Assembly (NCBI GenBank): GCA_949318235.1
Contig: OX439127.1
Coordinates: 39,544,306-39,608,305 of the forward strand
Origin: Ecdyonurus torrentis
Taxonomy: Eukaryota > Arthropoda > Insecta > Ephemeroptera > Heptageniidae
Length of the DNA stretch: 64,000 nt
Direction of reading: 5' to 3'
The position numbers and the translations under genes were made by a program. Below are positions 13,307-25,400 of the stretch, piece after piece. Positions within the stretch are counted from its first letter, which is position 1. Each line of letters opens with the position of its first letter. The notes under the pieces are model-generated. The model was not told the origin of the DNA, did not search any database, and saw only the letters and a list, made by a program, of their open reading frames with translations.

Positions 13307-13474
13307 TATCAAGGGTACTCCTCAAAGTCCACTTTACCTTAAAAAAAATAATCAATTTCGTCCCCACAACCCCAAATTTTGGATTTTTCAGTTTCAGATA
13401 ATTTGCAGCAGAAAAAAAAAAAAAAAAAAAAAGGTAAAATGTAATTAAAACATTATAGCAGAGCACCCTCGATA
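13307..13474. mobile_element. Inverted-repeat element, family A copy 1 (diverged)
   Basis: The right end reads GAGCACCCTCGATA; the left end is a diverged copy. The middle matches the other family A copies (CCCAAATTTTGGATTT) but includes a poly(A) expansion at 13411-13432. Confidence 0.7.
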
Positions 13475-14367
13475 ATTTGTTAGTTTTTCACACATACATA
13501 CTGTATCTTGATGCTATGCAAATCCTCCCTTCCATACATACTTCCCTTGCTTCTCTGCTTCAAATTATTCCTTTAATGCATCATGCATGAAAAATTATAC
13601 TTAAGATTTAATTTATTTATACATATGTTTTAAATTTCTTTGTGGCAACTTAAGTTTTAATTATCTTTGACATTCACATACATGTAAAAAGTGGACCCAT
13701 CTAAAAAAAATATACATATATTTATATCACAGATTGCAGTTATTAAAAGATAGTGAATGACCTCAAATTGAATTGCTTTTTAAGTGTTTTTTTTTTCTTC
13801 CCTTTTTGTAGGAAACAATTAATGAGAGTACTTAAAAGCTTTCTAGGTGCACATCTACTTTAAATCTAACATTTTATTCAAATTATAAAACTGAAAGCAT
13901 TGCTTACACCATGTCAATATTGATTTCAGTTTGCAATATTATATTGCTAGAAACCATTACAAAATTAACTAGTCTCAAATGTCCATAATACATTGTCAAG
14001 GTAGTCTTTTTGCACCTCAAATACTGTGTCATATGATTGATTCAGTCCTAACGTTTTCTATCTTCTTATTGCTTTATTATATTCGTTGATATTGTAATTT
14101 AAAATTCTGTGTTACATAATGTGCACACCTTAATGTGTTTTGATTCTTATTATTCCATTAATCCCCATATGGAAGTACTCTTCTACTTGGTATAAAAGGA
14201 AGAATGCTTTAGTATAACAATACTGAATAAAATTACTAGTTGTAAGTGTTGACAAAATGACATCATTATTAGAAAAGCATTCACATCCCTTTGCAAATTG
14301 TAGTAATACTCAAAAAACTAAACCAAAGCTAAAATAAATTTTTAGTAACTAGTATCAAAAGTGACAT

Positions 14368-14415
<48 letters not shown>

Positions 14416-14489
14416 AAGAAGAAGGAAAAAAGAAGGAAATAAGCAAACTTGTTGCTAAAAGTAGCCCAATGCATACAATATTTTGTATT
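13475..14489. other. Gene-free intergenic stretch
   Basis: AT-rich, with a poly(A) run at about 14371-14413 followed by GAAA-like sequence. No supported gene. Confidence 0.6.
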
Positions 14490-14757
14490 TACTCAAATTC
14501 ATCAGCTTATATCTAACAGGCTCCTCCTGAAGCATCCCAATGCGGCGTGCGTGGGGCCTCATTCGTTAAAAATAATAATAATAATTTAATTTGAAACAAG
14601 CTACATGGCTAGCCCGAGCCACTAGTGCATCCCTTGCAGCTGGTATATGATGATATCATTTCCTACCATTGGCAGAAATCACTTATTTTTGTGGGGTGAG
14701 TGAAAATAAGAAAAATTGGGAGGAGCCTTTGCAACAGAAGCTGATGAACTTGAGTAT
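14490..14757. mobile_element. Inverted-repeat element, family Y
   Basis: The ends TACTCAAATTCATCAGCTT and GGAGGAGCC...AGCTGATGAACTTGAGTA are inverted over about 38 bp. About 268 bp, one copy seen. Confidence 0.65.
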
Positions 14758-15171
14758 AGTACATAGTTTATATTTTATTAAAATCATTAACTCTTATAAA
14801 ATGGTTTCAAATTGACTTACTTGAACACATAAAAAAAAAAAAAAAAAAAGACAACGGATCTAAAAACTAACATGTTTGACAAGTATTCCACAGTCCAAAA
14901 GCATTGGCCAACAATAACACCCAAGCAATAAATGTAAGGACAAATTCTTGTAGCCTCGGCATTACACATTGAAACAACACTCCAGTCTGCAACTAAAATA
15001 TTAGGGAGTAAAGTAGCTTACTGGTCTTGCAAATTCCTTTCCTTACCACATCTAAAACAAAATTTGAACCTATCACAATATATTTATAGTGTTATATGAA
15101 AGTGTAAAGCTTATTTTACCTTCTAATGGCCAGATCATTGATTCTAAAAATTTTGTGATCTTATTTCTTAA

Positions 15172-15381
15172 TTGATAATTAAAAGATAGATAGAAACACA
15201 TAAAAAAGAGAGGTAAAAGATTTTTGGGGAATGGGAGATAATGAGCTTAGTTCAGGGACCCCGCAAAAGAGAGAGAAAACTCTCTTTTGCGGGGTCCCTG
15301 AACTAAGCTCATTATCTCCCATTCCCCAAAAATCTTTTACCTCTCTTTTTTATGTGTTTCTATCTATCTTTTAATTATCAA
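15172..15381. mobile_element. Apparently perfect 100-bp-arm hairpin, family O copy 1
   Basis: Two arms of about 101 bp appear identical in inverted orientation, with a loop of only a few bases near 15272-15279. The outer end reads TTGATAATTAAAAGATAG and the inner part GCAAAAGAGAG. Related, more diverged copies lie at 21379-21650 and 44778-44930, in each case next to a family A element. Confidence 0.9.
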
Positions 15382-15519
15382 CCTATCGCAAAGTCGATTT
15401 TTTCCTAATTATATATTTATTTCTTAATTGACTTAAAATGAGCAACTGAAAGCAACTTAATAAGCATTGTAAATTTTAGTGCAGCAATGGATAAGATCTT
15501 GTTTACATCACTATTGATA

Positions 15520-15682
15520 TATCGAGGGTGCTCCGCTATAATGTTAGAAGTCCATTTGACCTTGATAATTATTTTTTTTTGCTGCAAATGACCTGAAACA
15601 GCAAAATCCAAAATTTGGGGTCTATCCAAGGATTTTTTATTTTTCAAGGTCAAGTGGACTTGGGACATTATAGCGGAGCATA
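15520..15682. mobile_element. Inverted-repeat element, family A copy 2
   Basis: Left end TATCGAGGGTGCTCCGC; right arm reads GGTCAAGTGGACTT then ATTATAGCGGAGCA, with its outermost bases lost. About 140 bp from the family O hairpin. Confidence 0.85.
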
Positions 15683-17130
15683 TGTTGATTCTTAAAAAGT
15701 TTATTAAGTAGCAACAGTATTTAGATTTGGATGACACAATATGAGCACTATAAATGAAAAGAACACCCATTTAATAAATCCACTGTCAAAGAAATAGGGA
15801 AAAAAAAAAAAAAAAAAAAGATAATAATAATCAATACTTGACAGAAAAACCATTAGAAGATAAAATCAGCACTTTATGCCTACCACACAACCCACACCGT
15901 AATGTGTAACAAACATATAAGAATTGCATGCCTTTGATATTTGTATAACATGCATGACAATCTAAGGCGTAACTCTATATCAGTGGTGTTAGCATTAAAT
16001 GCTTTAACCTGGCAGTACAATTTAACATTGAACAATTCATTGAAAAAGGCTTTTTATTTTTTTATTTTTTGAATCTTGCAGGCTCATTTCAAGCATTTCA
16101 TTGTCAAATATCATGAATTAAAAATTACTATTAAACCTTTTATTGACTTATTATTCATGATAAATACGATCAATTTTATTGGTTTGTGTTCAATAAATTT
16201 TATTACCATATTTTACTAACATTGATTTAAAATGTCTAATAATGGCACTGTAATGTAAGGCCAAAAATTACATCAAGAATGTTGCATGATATTACAGAAG
16301 CATTTAACATAATATTTCAGGGATACAATCAACAAGTCACTCTTAATTTTTAAGCATAAAATAGAGCCAAATTAACTACTCAATTGTTCCTACTGATCTC
16401 TTAAAATAAAAATAAATGAGATAATTGACATATAATAATAATAAATGAAAAATTAAAAAAAAATACAAAAATAAATAAATAAAAGGAAAAAACAAAAACA
16501 AACAAAATGTTGAACTTAATTAGCCAATTGCAATGTATGAGGTTTTCATATTAAGGTTTTTTATAAACTTATTTATTTTGCATTGGATTATACTTTGGTG
16601 ATAAGAAACTAATGTAACAAATTACACCCCTGTTTAAGTGAATAAAGCAGGAATAAAGTTGCCCTGAGGGTAAAATAGCATAGTACCCTCTATTGCATTG
16701 TTCAATGTATCACCAAAGTCAAAACTAAATACCATTTAGTGAAATCAAACAGAATGATAATGCTAGCTCGATTTTCATTCAACTATGAGACTCTCTTTAC
16801 TATGGCAAAGCCTTTGCTGGGTTTCTCCTCTCATTTTCTTTTAAAATTTTCATACTAATAATTTTCATACTCATACTTATCTTTCGTTTGAAATAAATAA
16901 AAAAAGAGTTTTTCTGTAATACATACTACACAAAATTTAGATAGAAACTAACTTTTCTTACATACAACAGTTTATGAGAGAAGACTTTTACCATCCCTAC
17001 TCAAAATTTTTCTTTCTACTGTAAAAAGTAGTCAGGTGCAAATAATGGCTTCATAAAACGAGGAACAAATAATTACCACGACACCATTTAATGCTTAAAA
17101 TTGAAGAGAAAAAAAGTTGTTAATATATAC
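15683..17130. other. Gene-free intergenic stretch
   Basis: AT-rich, with a poly(A) run near 15800-15819. About 16775-16845 resembles one arm of the family P inverted repeat (ACTATGAGACTCTCTTTACT). No supported gene. Confidence 0.6.
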
Positions 17131-18358
17131 ATTGCTCTGATTGCGCCCAAAGGGTGTACTTGCATTGGTAGTTTCAAGCAAAGTGCATACTGCATATTTG
17201 GGCTTTTTTCACGCAAAAGGCGTGCTTGCATTTTATGAAATTTTACAGGAGAGCAAAATAACTTTAAAAAGGCATATAAAGTGTAAAAAAAATTGAAAAA
17301 GAAAAAAAAAGAAAAAAGAAAAAGTTTTTTTATGTTTGATAAGCAGATAAATATTAAATAAAAATATTGTTCGACAAAAATAAGAAGAAAAAATGCAATA
17401 ATTGTGCTAATATAATATATTATTCCTCATTTAAGAGCTGAGAAAGAATTAAACAAAAATTCCTAACCATATCGAAAAACATATTTAAAAAAAAGTTTAT
17501 TGTATACTTGCTTTAATAGTTTATACATATTTTAAAATAATCTCACAATTTTATTTTAATGATATTTGATAGAAATATTGTTTAGTTAAAAACTTAATAA
17601 TTTCTCTCAGGAGCAGTTTTGTTCCAAGTTTTATTGGGGAAATTAAGGTGAATCACCATATCCCCCAATTTAAAACTTGAGAGGTGATGGGTGATAATAC
17701 TAGACATTTTTATCATTGGGGGGGGGGGGGGGGGGGGGGGGAGACGAATTTGCTGTTATGGAAAGAATTAAAATTGTTAAAAATTAGTTCATATAATTGA
17801 AAAAAAAAACTATTTTCCTCACTTTAAGTAGATGCTTACATGAAAATTAAATAATAACAAACAGAATTTCAAAATTTTATTTAATGTTTGTTTTATATTA
17901 CCTTTGAAGCTATAATAATTCATTAGGTTGGAATAATTAGTATTTTCAATTCTTTAATTTTCTTAAGGATTTAAATTACGAAATTCAGTTGTATGAATTG
18001 AAACTTTGTAACCTCTGTTTTTATGTGGTACTGAATTTTAAACTTCATACAATAAATAAAATACAAAAATAATAATGTTTTTACATGAAAAAAAGAGTTA
18101 CGTTTATTTTTTATGTTGGTTTTATGTTTTGAATTTTGAATTTTAGTACCATTGTTGGCAAATACACCCTTTGCTGAGAAAAGAAAAAATCAAAAACAAA
18201 TTTGTTACTTAAGTCTTATAAGTCTTTGTATTAAAAAAATTGAATAAAGTATAAAAATATTGAACCAAAAGGCATACTTTTTTGTAGAGAAAAAAATAAA
18301 AATAAAAACATTTTGGCAAAAAATGCAAGTACTCCCATTGGGCGCAACCAGGGCAATA
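17131..18358. mobile_element. 1.2-kb inverted-repeat element, family S long copy
   Basis: The left end around 17138 reads GCGCCCAAAGGGTGTACTTG; the right end near 18321-18350 is its inverted counterpart, with about 36 bp of similarity. The internal sequence is AT-rich, contains a poly(G) run at 17719-17741, and shows no transposase frame. A 147-bp relative with the same ends lies at 30377-30523. Confidence 0.6.
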
Positions 18359-18364
18359 CATATT

Positions 18365-18523
18365 ACAGTAAACTCTCCATTTTGTGAAATCGCAAGGGAC
18401 CCAGAAAACGGCCATTTCACAAAATCGCGAGTTTTAATATTGTTATGCTTATATTGAAGTCTGCTGCAGTCCCAACTGAGCATTTCACAATTGAGAAATT
18501 CACAAAATCAAGAGTTTACTGTA
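18365..18523. mobile_element. Short inverted-repeat element, family R (pogo-like ends)
   Basis: Ends read ACAGTAAACTCTCCATTTTG and the inverse of ACAGTAAACTCTTGATTTTG. Similar single ends occur near 23235 and at 63419-63545. The CAGTAAACTC end resembles pogo/Tigger-type ends; that assignment is inference. It directly abuts the family S long copy. Confidence 0.6.
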
Positions 18524-18896
18524 TATACATATTATTTCTTCTGAACTATGGCAGTATGATAGGACATCAAAAGTTAAAAATCAGAAAAAGAGAGCACAGG
18601 TCAAAATCAAAGTTGCAGATTTTAACAAACCATTTTACTGCATTTCTTTTACAACCAAAGTAATTTTTTATATCAAATTTTAAGGTACTGCTAGTGACAA
18701 AGAGTAAAACTAAAAAAATGATCGTGATAAGTCAGATACATTTAGTTATATCTGTAAGTTAATTTTACTTGAAAATCAATAAGAAATGAACAACATAAAA
18801 GTTCTTAAATATTGAGCACAATAACATGTTAGATTCTTTAAAAAAATTTAATTAAAAGTATAAATTCAAGTTTGACCTATGCTCTCCAATGGCTAT

Positions 18897-18906
18897 TTTA
18901 TTTTAT
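18897..18906 (-). promoter_or_regulatory. Candidate polyadenylation signal of NELF-A
   Basis: AATAAA on the minus strand, about 115 bases after the NELF-A stop codon at 19018. Position is plausible, but AT-rich DNA produces such hexamers by chance. Confidence 0.45.
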
Positions 18907-19017
18907 TAATAAACTGAACGAACTACTTCACAATATATGTTATAAAAAAATGGTTTTGATTAGCACTACTATACAATAGAGCAAGCTATATGATTGTATG
19001 TATTTTGACTAGAACAT

Positions 19018-22000
19018 TTATGTAGGTGTAATAGGCACTTGTGCTGAAGAAGCTTGTTTGTTGACAACAATTTGAGTAGTTGGAGCATCATCCATTTTTC
19101 TGTATTTCTTGATTCGTTTCCATTCACCTGTGTTATAGTTCATTTGGAAGTGGGTTTCAGCCATCATAGGAACAAACAAGTCATCTGCTTGCATTACATT
19201 TTCTTGGTTTTCACTTAGTTTTATTGTCACTATGTTGCCAAGGTCAGGGCAAGGATTATCTGAAACAAACCAATAAACTATGTTAAATTCTACTATAGTG
19301 AATGTTAAATCAGAATTAGCATTAACATCATGCAATATGGGGGCAGGATATTCCAACAACTTTTAAAAAATACTATGCTATGAAGTTAAATTTTAAAATT
19401 ATAAGGGGTGGGGTATAAAAGCAAAGGTTCATGAAAATAATGAATCTGGATATTCATATTTTGATTTTACTGATATTGTGTGTGGGGGGGATAGGGATAG
19501 GGAGAGGGAGAGAGAGAGAGAGAGGAAAAGTCATTGCAGTGGATATAATATTAGGAGAAGAATTTTTAATAGAAAATAGTAGGTAGTATATTATTATATT
19601 GAGGGTTCTTTACTATAATTTTCCAAGTCCATTTGACCTTGAAAAATATATTTTGCTGCAAATGACCTGAAACAGAAAGGTCCAATATTTGGGGTCGATC
19701 AGATGAAATTTATTTTGTCACGGTCAAGTGGACTTCAGACATTATAGTCGAGCACCATCAATATTATTTAAATGAGGAATTATATAACAAAGACTAATTC
19801 TATGTAAAATTCTATTCAAGAGATGTGCAAGTTATCAGTTATACAACAACAATTCCTTATTGCCACTGAGATTTGTTCTGAAAGCAGTCTCCTTTGTATG
19901 CGTTGCTTAAATTTTTTTGAAAAGATAAAAATAAACATTGTATTTGATTGAAAAGACATGTTAGAGGGACAATTTTTCTTCTTCTTCCTAATGTTCTGTC
20001 ATAAAAATTAAGAGATTTGTATTACAAGTCATACCTCTAGAACCTGCCATGAAGCCTAAAATAAGAGCCTTCTCTGGGCGGGTAACTTTGTTGGCAGTTC
20101 TGAACATGATTTGAGCCTCAAGCATTTGTTCTCTCTGAAACATAAACCATGACAATACTTAAAGGCATAGAAAACATGAAAACATTTTCATTTATATCAC
20201 AAAACACTTGATGGGACTTATATAAATGACGTTAGTTGGTCTCAAAACCCAACTGTAGCTCCGTAGCAGTGATCAGAAAATTTAGATTTATGCAACCCGC
20301 ACATTTTCATACTAGTTTTTGCCTGTTAATGACGTCATAAACAGGAATATTCACGCAAATTGCATACTTTACATTTTTTTCAAGCTCTTTTGTGGGGCTA
20401 CATTAACATTCTGGTAAAAAATATTATCAGTTTTGTAGATCCCATTTTGTGTTTAGAACATGTTGTTTCAATGTTTTCTATGCCTTTAATAATAAGCATT
20501 ACTGAAAATTTTAAGCAAGGTTTTCAACTGAACATAAATAGTTAAACACTATTAATGATTAATCTTTTAATAATTTTAAACATAATGCAAGACTCACAAT
20601 TTATGCTCATGTCAAGTTTCTTGAGCAAGAATTTAAAAAATGGCAAATCAAAATACACCCTCAAAATACATGTTGCAAACATTGGAATTAATAGAAAGAA
20701 AGTAGAGGGAAAAAAATAAAAAAAAATAATAAATAAATAAAAAATTTGCCAGGAATTTTTTAAAATTACATATCTGTGTTGTAGCGGAAAAAAGGTGTAT
20801 ATCGTTTTCTTGTCAGCACAAGCAAAATGTTGTCTTTTTTTAGTTTAAGTTTTCTTTTTTTCATGGCCAACAAAATGTGTAACTTGTTTCTGAACATAAT
20901 ATAGATGGTACTCCGAGTTACACATTTTTCTTGCCATGACAAAAAATGAGAAACATCTATTTTCTGACAGCTACAACATCGATATATACAATACCATATT
21001 ATGTGAATGGCCATTTCATTTAATAATAAATAACTCCCAATACCAAATGTTTCAAATCTATGTAGTATTCTATTAATTTTTATTACCAATCATGATGAAT
21101 TTGAAAGAAGATGATAGGAGAAACCAGCAAGGGTCTTACCATAGTGAAGAGAGTCCCATAGTTCGGTGAAAATCTTGCTAGCACAGATATAGAAAAACTA
21201 ACATACATATATCGAGGGTGTTCCGCTATAATGTCCTAAGTCCACTTGACCTTGAAAAATAAAAAATCGTCAAATCAACCCCAAATTTTGGATTTATCCA
21301 TTTCAGGTCATTTGTAGCAAAAAATGTTTTTCAAGGTCAAATGGACTTAGGACATTATAGCGGAGCACCCTCGATATGTAAATTGTTAATAGATTTAATA
21401 GAAAAACACAGATAGATTACGAAAAATTGGGGAATGGGAGATAGTATGAGCTTACACTTACAGCTTGAGGTTATAGGGACGCGTGGTAGAGAAAATATTC
21501 TAGCCCAGGCCAAAAAGAAATATATAAGCACCTGGGCTAGAATATTTTCTCTACCTCTCATCCTTGTAAGTGTAAGCTCATACTATCTCCCATTCCACAA
21601 TTGTTCCTAATCTATGTGTTTTTCTGTCAAATCTTTTAATTATCAACTATTGCATAAACAGCCTTTTCCTAATATTTATTAACATAATACTGTACCGGCA
21701 TGCGAGTTTTTTATTTTTTTTATTTATATATCTGTGCTAGCAAGATTTTTACCGAACTATGGGACTCTCTTACTATGGTAAGGCCCTTGCTGGTTTTCTC
21801 CTATCCTTTACTTTCAAAATTATCTTATAAAACAAATGTATGATTAATGGTATATGTTATATTCCAAGTTAGGTGCTTACTGTGAGAGAGAGTCCTTTTT
21901 TATTGGTTACACCTGTTGCTGTTCCTGGAGAGGCAGGAGGTGCCTGTGATATTCTGATCTGTGTCAACTGCTGAGCATGCTTAACTTCCATCACCTGGGC

Positions 22001-22437
22001 AGTGGTTGGCTTGGCTGGTGCAGTTGTCACAACCTTACTAATTACAATGGGAGAGGCAGGTGATGTGACCATATTTGTCACCACTACAGCAGGTCGAGTG
22101 AGTAAGGAGACCTTGCCACTTCCAACAACTGGTACAAAGCCCTGAGAATTCGGTGGTGTGAGAGGACTGTTAATCAAGAGACTCTCACTTGCAGCTGCTG
22201 ATAATCCAGTACTAGTAATGACTGGTGCTGGAAATTGATAAACACGATAAATTAAGCAACTAAAACCAAAGTGGTTAGATGTAATGAATTAAAAGGGAAA
22301 GATAATGGAAACCAGTAAGGGCTTCCACTATTCGTTAAAACTGGAGTTCAAAACAAGGATATAATTATTAACTTAAAAGTTATTATCATGAACTGATTAA
22401 TGAGTTTCTTCTATTTTAATTTAAAGTAGCAGAGATG

Positions 22438-22470
<33 letters not shown>

Positions 22471-25400
22471 CCTTTTGCAATTAGCATTAATGAAAACACA
22501 GCTTAACTATGAAAATATTGCGTCTTGACACAGATATACCAAATTGCCTTTTTGTACTTACTACTTGGGGCTGTTGTGGAAGGCAATAAAGTAGGTGTTG
22601 GAGGAGATGCTGGAGTAGGAGGATTTGAAGGCATCAAACCTACAGCATAATCTGGAGTTATATTTGCTTGCTGCAATGCTTCAGCTGCTGCTGCCTTTTT
22701 GCTAGCCTCTTCTAGCTCTGAAACACAAAATAACAATTTGTGAAAATTGTTTTAATTAAGGTACACGTTCAAAAATGCTCCTGCTGGCAACAATTTATTT
22801 TACAAATCTGTTGAATTTAAATATACCTATTGCCTATTTCTAATGTAAGTAGACAACTTATGTAATCCAAAGAGCATTCCCGCTGAAAAGTACTGGTCAG
22901 CTGGAGACGTGTATTGCAGGCCAAAATTACACTGATCAAATGGGCAACAAAATATAACTTCCAGGATAAAATAAAATTAAAGGCAACAGAAAATTGAAGA
23001 ACAACATTCTCTTTGGATTACCTATCTATAGAAATACCTTACCTATTTCTACTGAACATTTGTTATGAAAATATAAAATAGGTGTAATCATGAAAATGAA
23101 AATTTAAACAAACAAATATGGATAGATATATACAGTAGCACCAACGAATGATTGAGAATCCATGTATCCATGTATTAAGTATCATGGACTTCTGTGGTAT
23201 AATATACAGTACCGGTACTTTAAAAAAATATATATACAGTAAACTCTCAATTTTGTAAAATGATTTTAGTTGTTTGTTTATTTAGATTATTAAAATTTGT
23301 TATATTAAAATTTGTTAGTTGATGATTTTTTGAAATATTTACAAAAAGTTAAAAAATTTTTTTTTTGAAAGAAACAAACACTTTTCTTTTATTTACTTAT
23401 TTTTTTTAAACTTTTTTTAAAATTTCCTTAGAAATGTACACGTTTCCAACAAATAATGAAAAAAATATGCATATAGTTGACAAATAGGTGAAAAATGTTG
23501 AAATTGTTGTTTTTCATGAAAATATAATAAAATAAAAATCAACTATTTCTTAAAAATCACCTATTTTACCACCTATTTGGCCCCCCAAAAAAACACCTAT
23601 TTCTGCGCTCTCTACTTATAATTATTTGGATGACCCACCTTGCATACGCTTTCTTTTCTTGGCTTGTGCATACCCTAGTGGCTGTTCTGTTATATCAAGA
23701 AGTTTGATACCTCCATCTTTACGTCCAGCAGGAGTGCGAGGCATGGCTGGTCTAGACAAAGGTGACTGAGTAACACTTGAGGGTCGAAAACCTCCCGGTG
23801 TAACTCTACTTGGAATGCCTTTTAGAGGGGCTGAAAATGATAATTAAAAAATCAAACTTATATTCCTATTTTGTCAGCTTAATTTAATAAACCAATGATA
23901 AAGTTATATATTTATATAACGATTCTGACATACTAAATATGGATAGTAAAAAATTAAAATTTACTTGTGTCAGTCATTTTTCTTGGCATTCCACGAGACC
24001 TAACGGGAATCATTGGTGAAGTACTCTTTTTTATATTGTTGGCAGCATCTACCGATTTTTGTAGTAAATCGACCCTTAGTGCTGCTGATTTGGGTTTTCT
24101 TTTTAATGTAAAATGCTTTGTGAGATTTGGCTAGAAAAATAAAAAGATGATGATCATAAAACAGTATTTTATCTGATTATAATCAGTGTTAAATTAAAAG
24201 TGTAGCTATTAACTGTACTACAATTGAGAACAACAATTTAACTGCAATTAAAAATTGCTTACTTGGTTTCCAACAACACTGCCCAGGACATTCTTATTCA
24301 AGTAGTGACACTCCAAAGGTAGCATTGACATGTCATTTTGCTTCTTGACTGTGAACATATTTGAAACATGTACATTATCACGTTTATTGTCATTATTACT
24401 GTATATAAACACACTTTAGTCACATACACAAATCTTTATGTACCACATTTTGAACATATGTATAGGTATTATGTATGATATGGAAATATTGCTTAAAAAC
24501 ATTGAGGACTTTTTTTCCTATTACAAAATGCCTGCATTTGCAATTCTAATTTTCTCCGCTCCCAACAACATTAAGATAATACATAACTCAATTTCTACTC
24601 AAGAGTTTTCATATGAATCCTAGAGTGATATGTATATAAAGTACCCTAGAGGGACTTCAGTGATACAGTATATATTATTATATCTAATATTTTATAAAAA
24701 AAAATAACAATAATCCATTTCAATTTATTTCAACTCTTTTCATTATACCATTGCAGTAGTATTGTGTGAATATTCATATAGTATAATCGAAATGTTGCAC
24801 ACACAGAATTTAAAGCTATATAATAATTACATAATTATATTATTTTATTTATTAAACACCAAGGTGTACTTATACATATATATTTACATTGCACTCTATA
24901 AGTCTACATTTTTGCATATTGACTTAATGATAGGGTCCGAGATGGACAATGAAGTAAGTAGTACCTAGTACATAGGCCACCACATAACAAACATACACAT
25001 TTATCATTACACTCGTGATATTCTTTAATCTGACAGATTACATGGTGGAAACCATGCACCGCATAACAGGTAATAACATGCCTGTGTGTACAGTTTCGGC
25101 CTTTCTACCCATTAATATTAAATGCAGGGGTATTATATATGGCCAGGCTGATATCTTCAGTTTTACTTAATCTATCCTTAACAAATTTAATGTAATTATC
25201 AGTTTTTAATTGTTTAAATTTCAATTGTAGTTCTGTTACAAATAACTCCTCCCCCGCTAGCTCATAAACCAGCCTTGACGATGTAAATTTTGATAGGTAA
25301 AGTACCCGTTTTAGGTACCGAGACTTAACAGATTCTATTATTATTTTTATTTTTTTTCCAAGTCTGTTATAGACATATTATATGACCAGAAAATTTCAAT

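Larger units (their letters stand above)
21109..21808. mobile_element. Outer inverted repeat (family P) enclosing family A and O elements
   Basis: Arms 21109-21190 and 21726-21808 are inverted copies (GAAACCAGCAAGGGTCTTAC / CCCTTGCTGGTTTTCTCC). Between them sit a family A element (21210-21376) and a family O foldback (21379-21650). A second family P pair, with a different inner hairpin, lies at 47183-47570. Located in NELF-A intron 7, 73 bp from exon 7. Confidence 0.8.

Noticed and set aside
15417..15770. A 117-aa minus-strand frame
   Set aside because: It overlaps the inverted-repeat element at 15520-15682 and has no splice context or recognisable protein.
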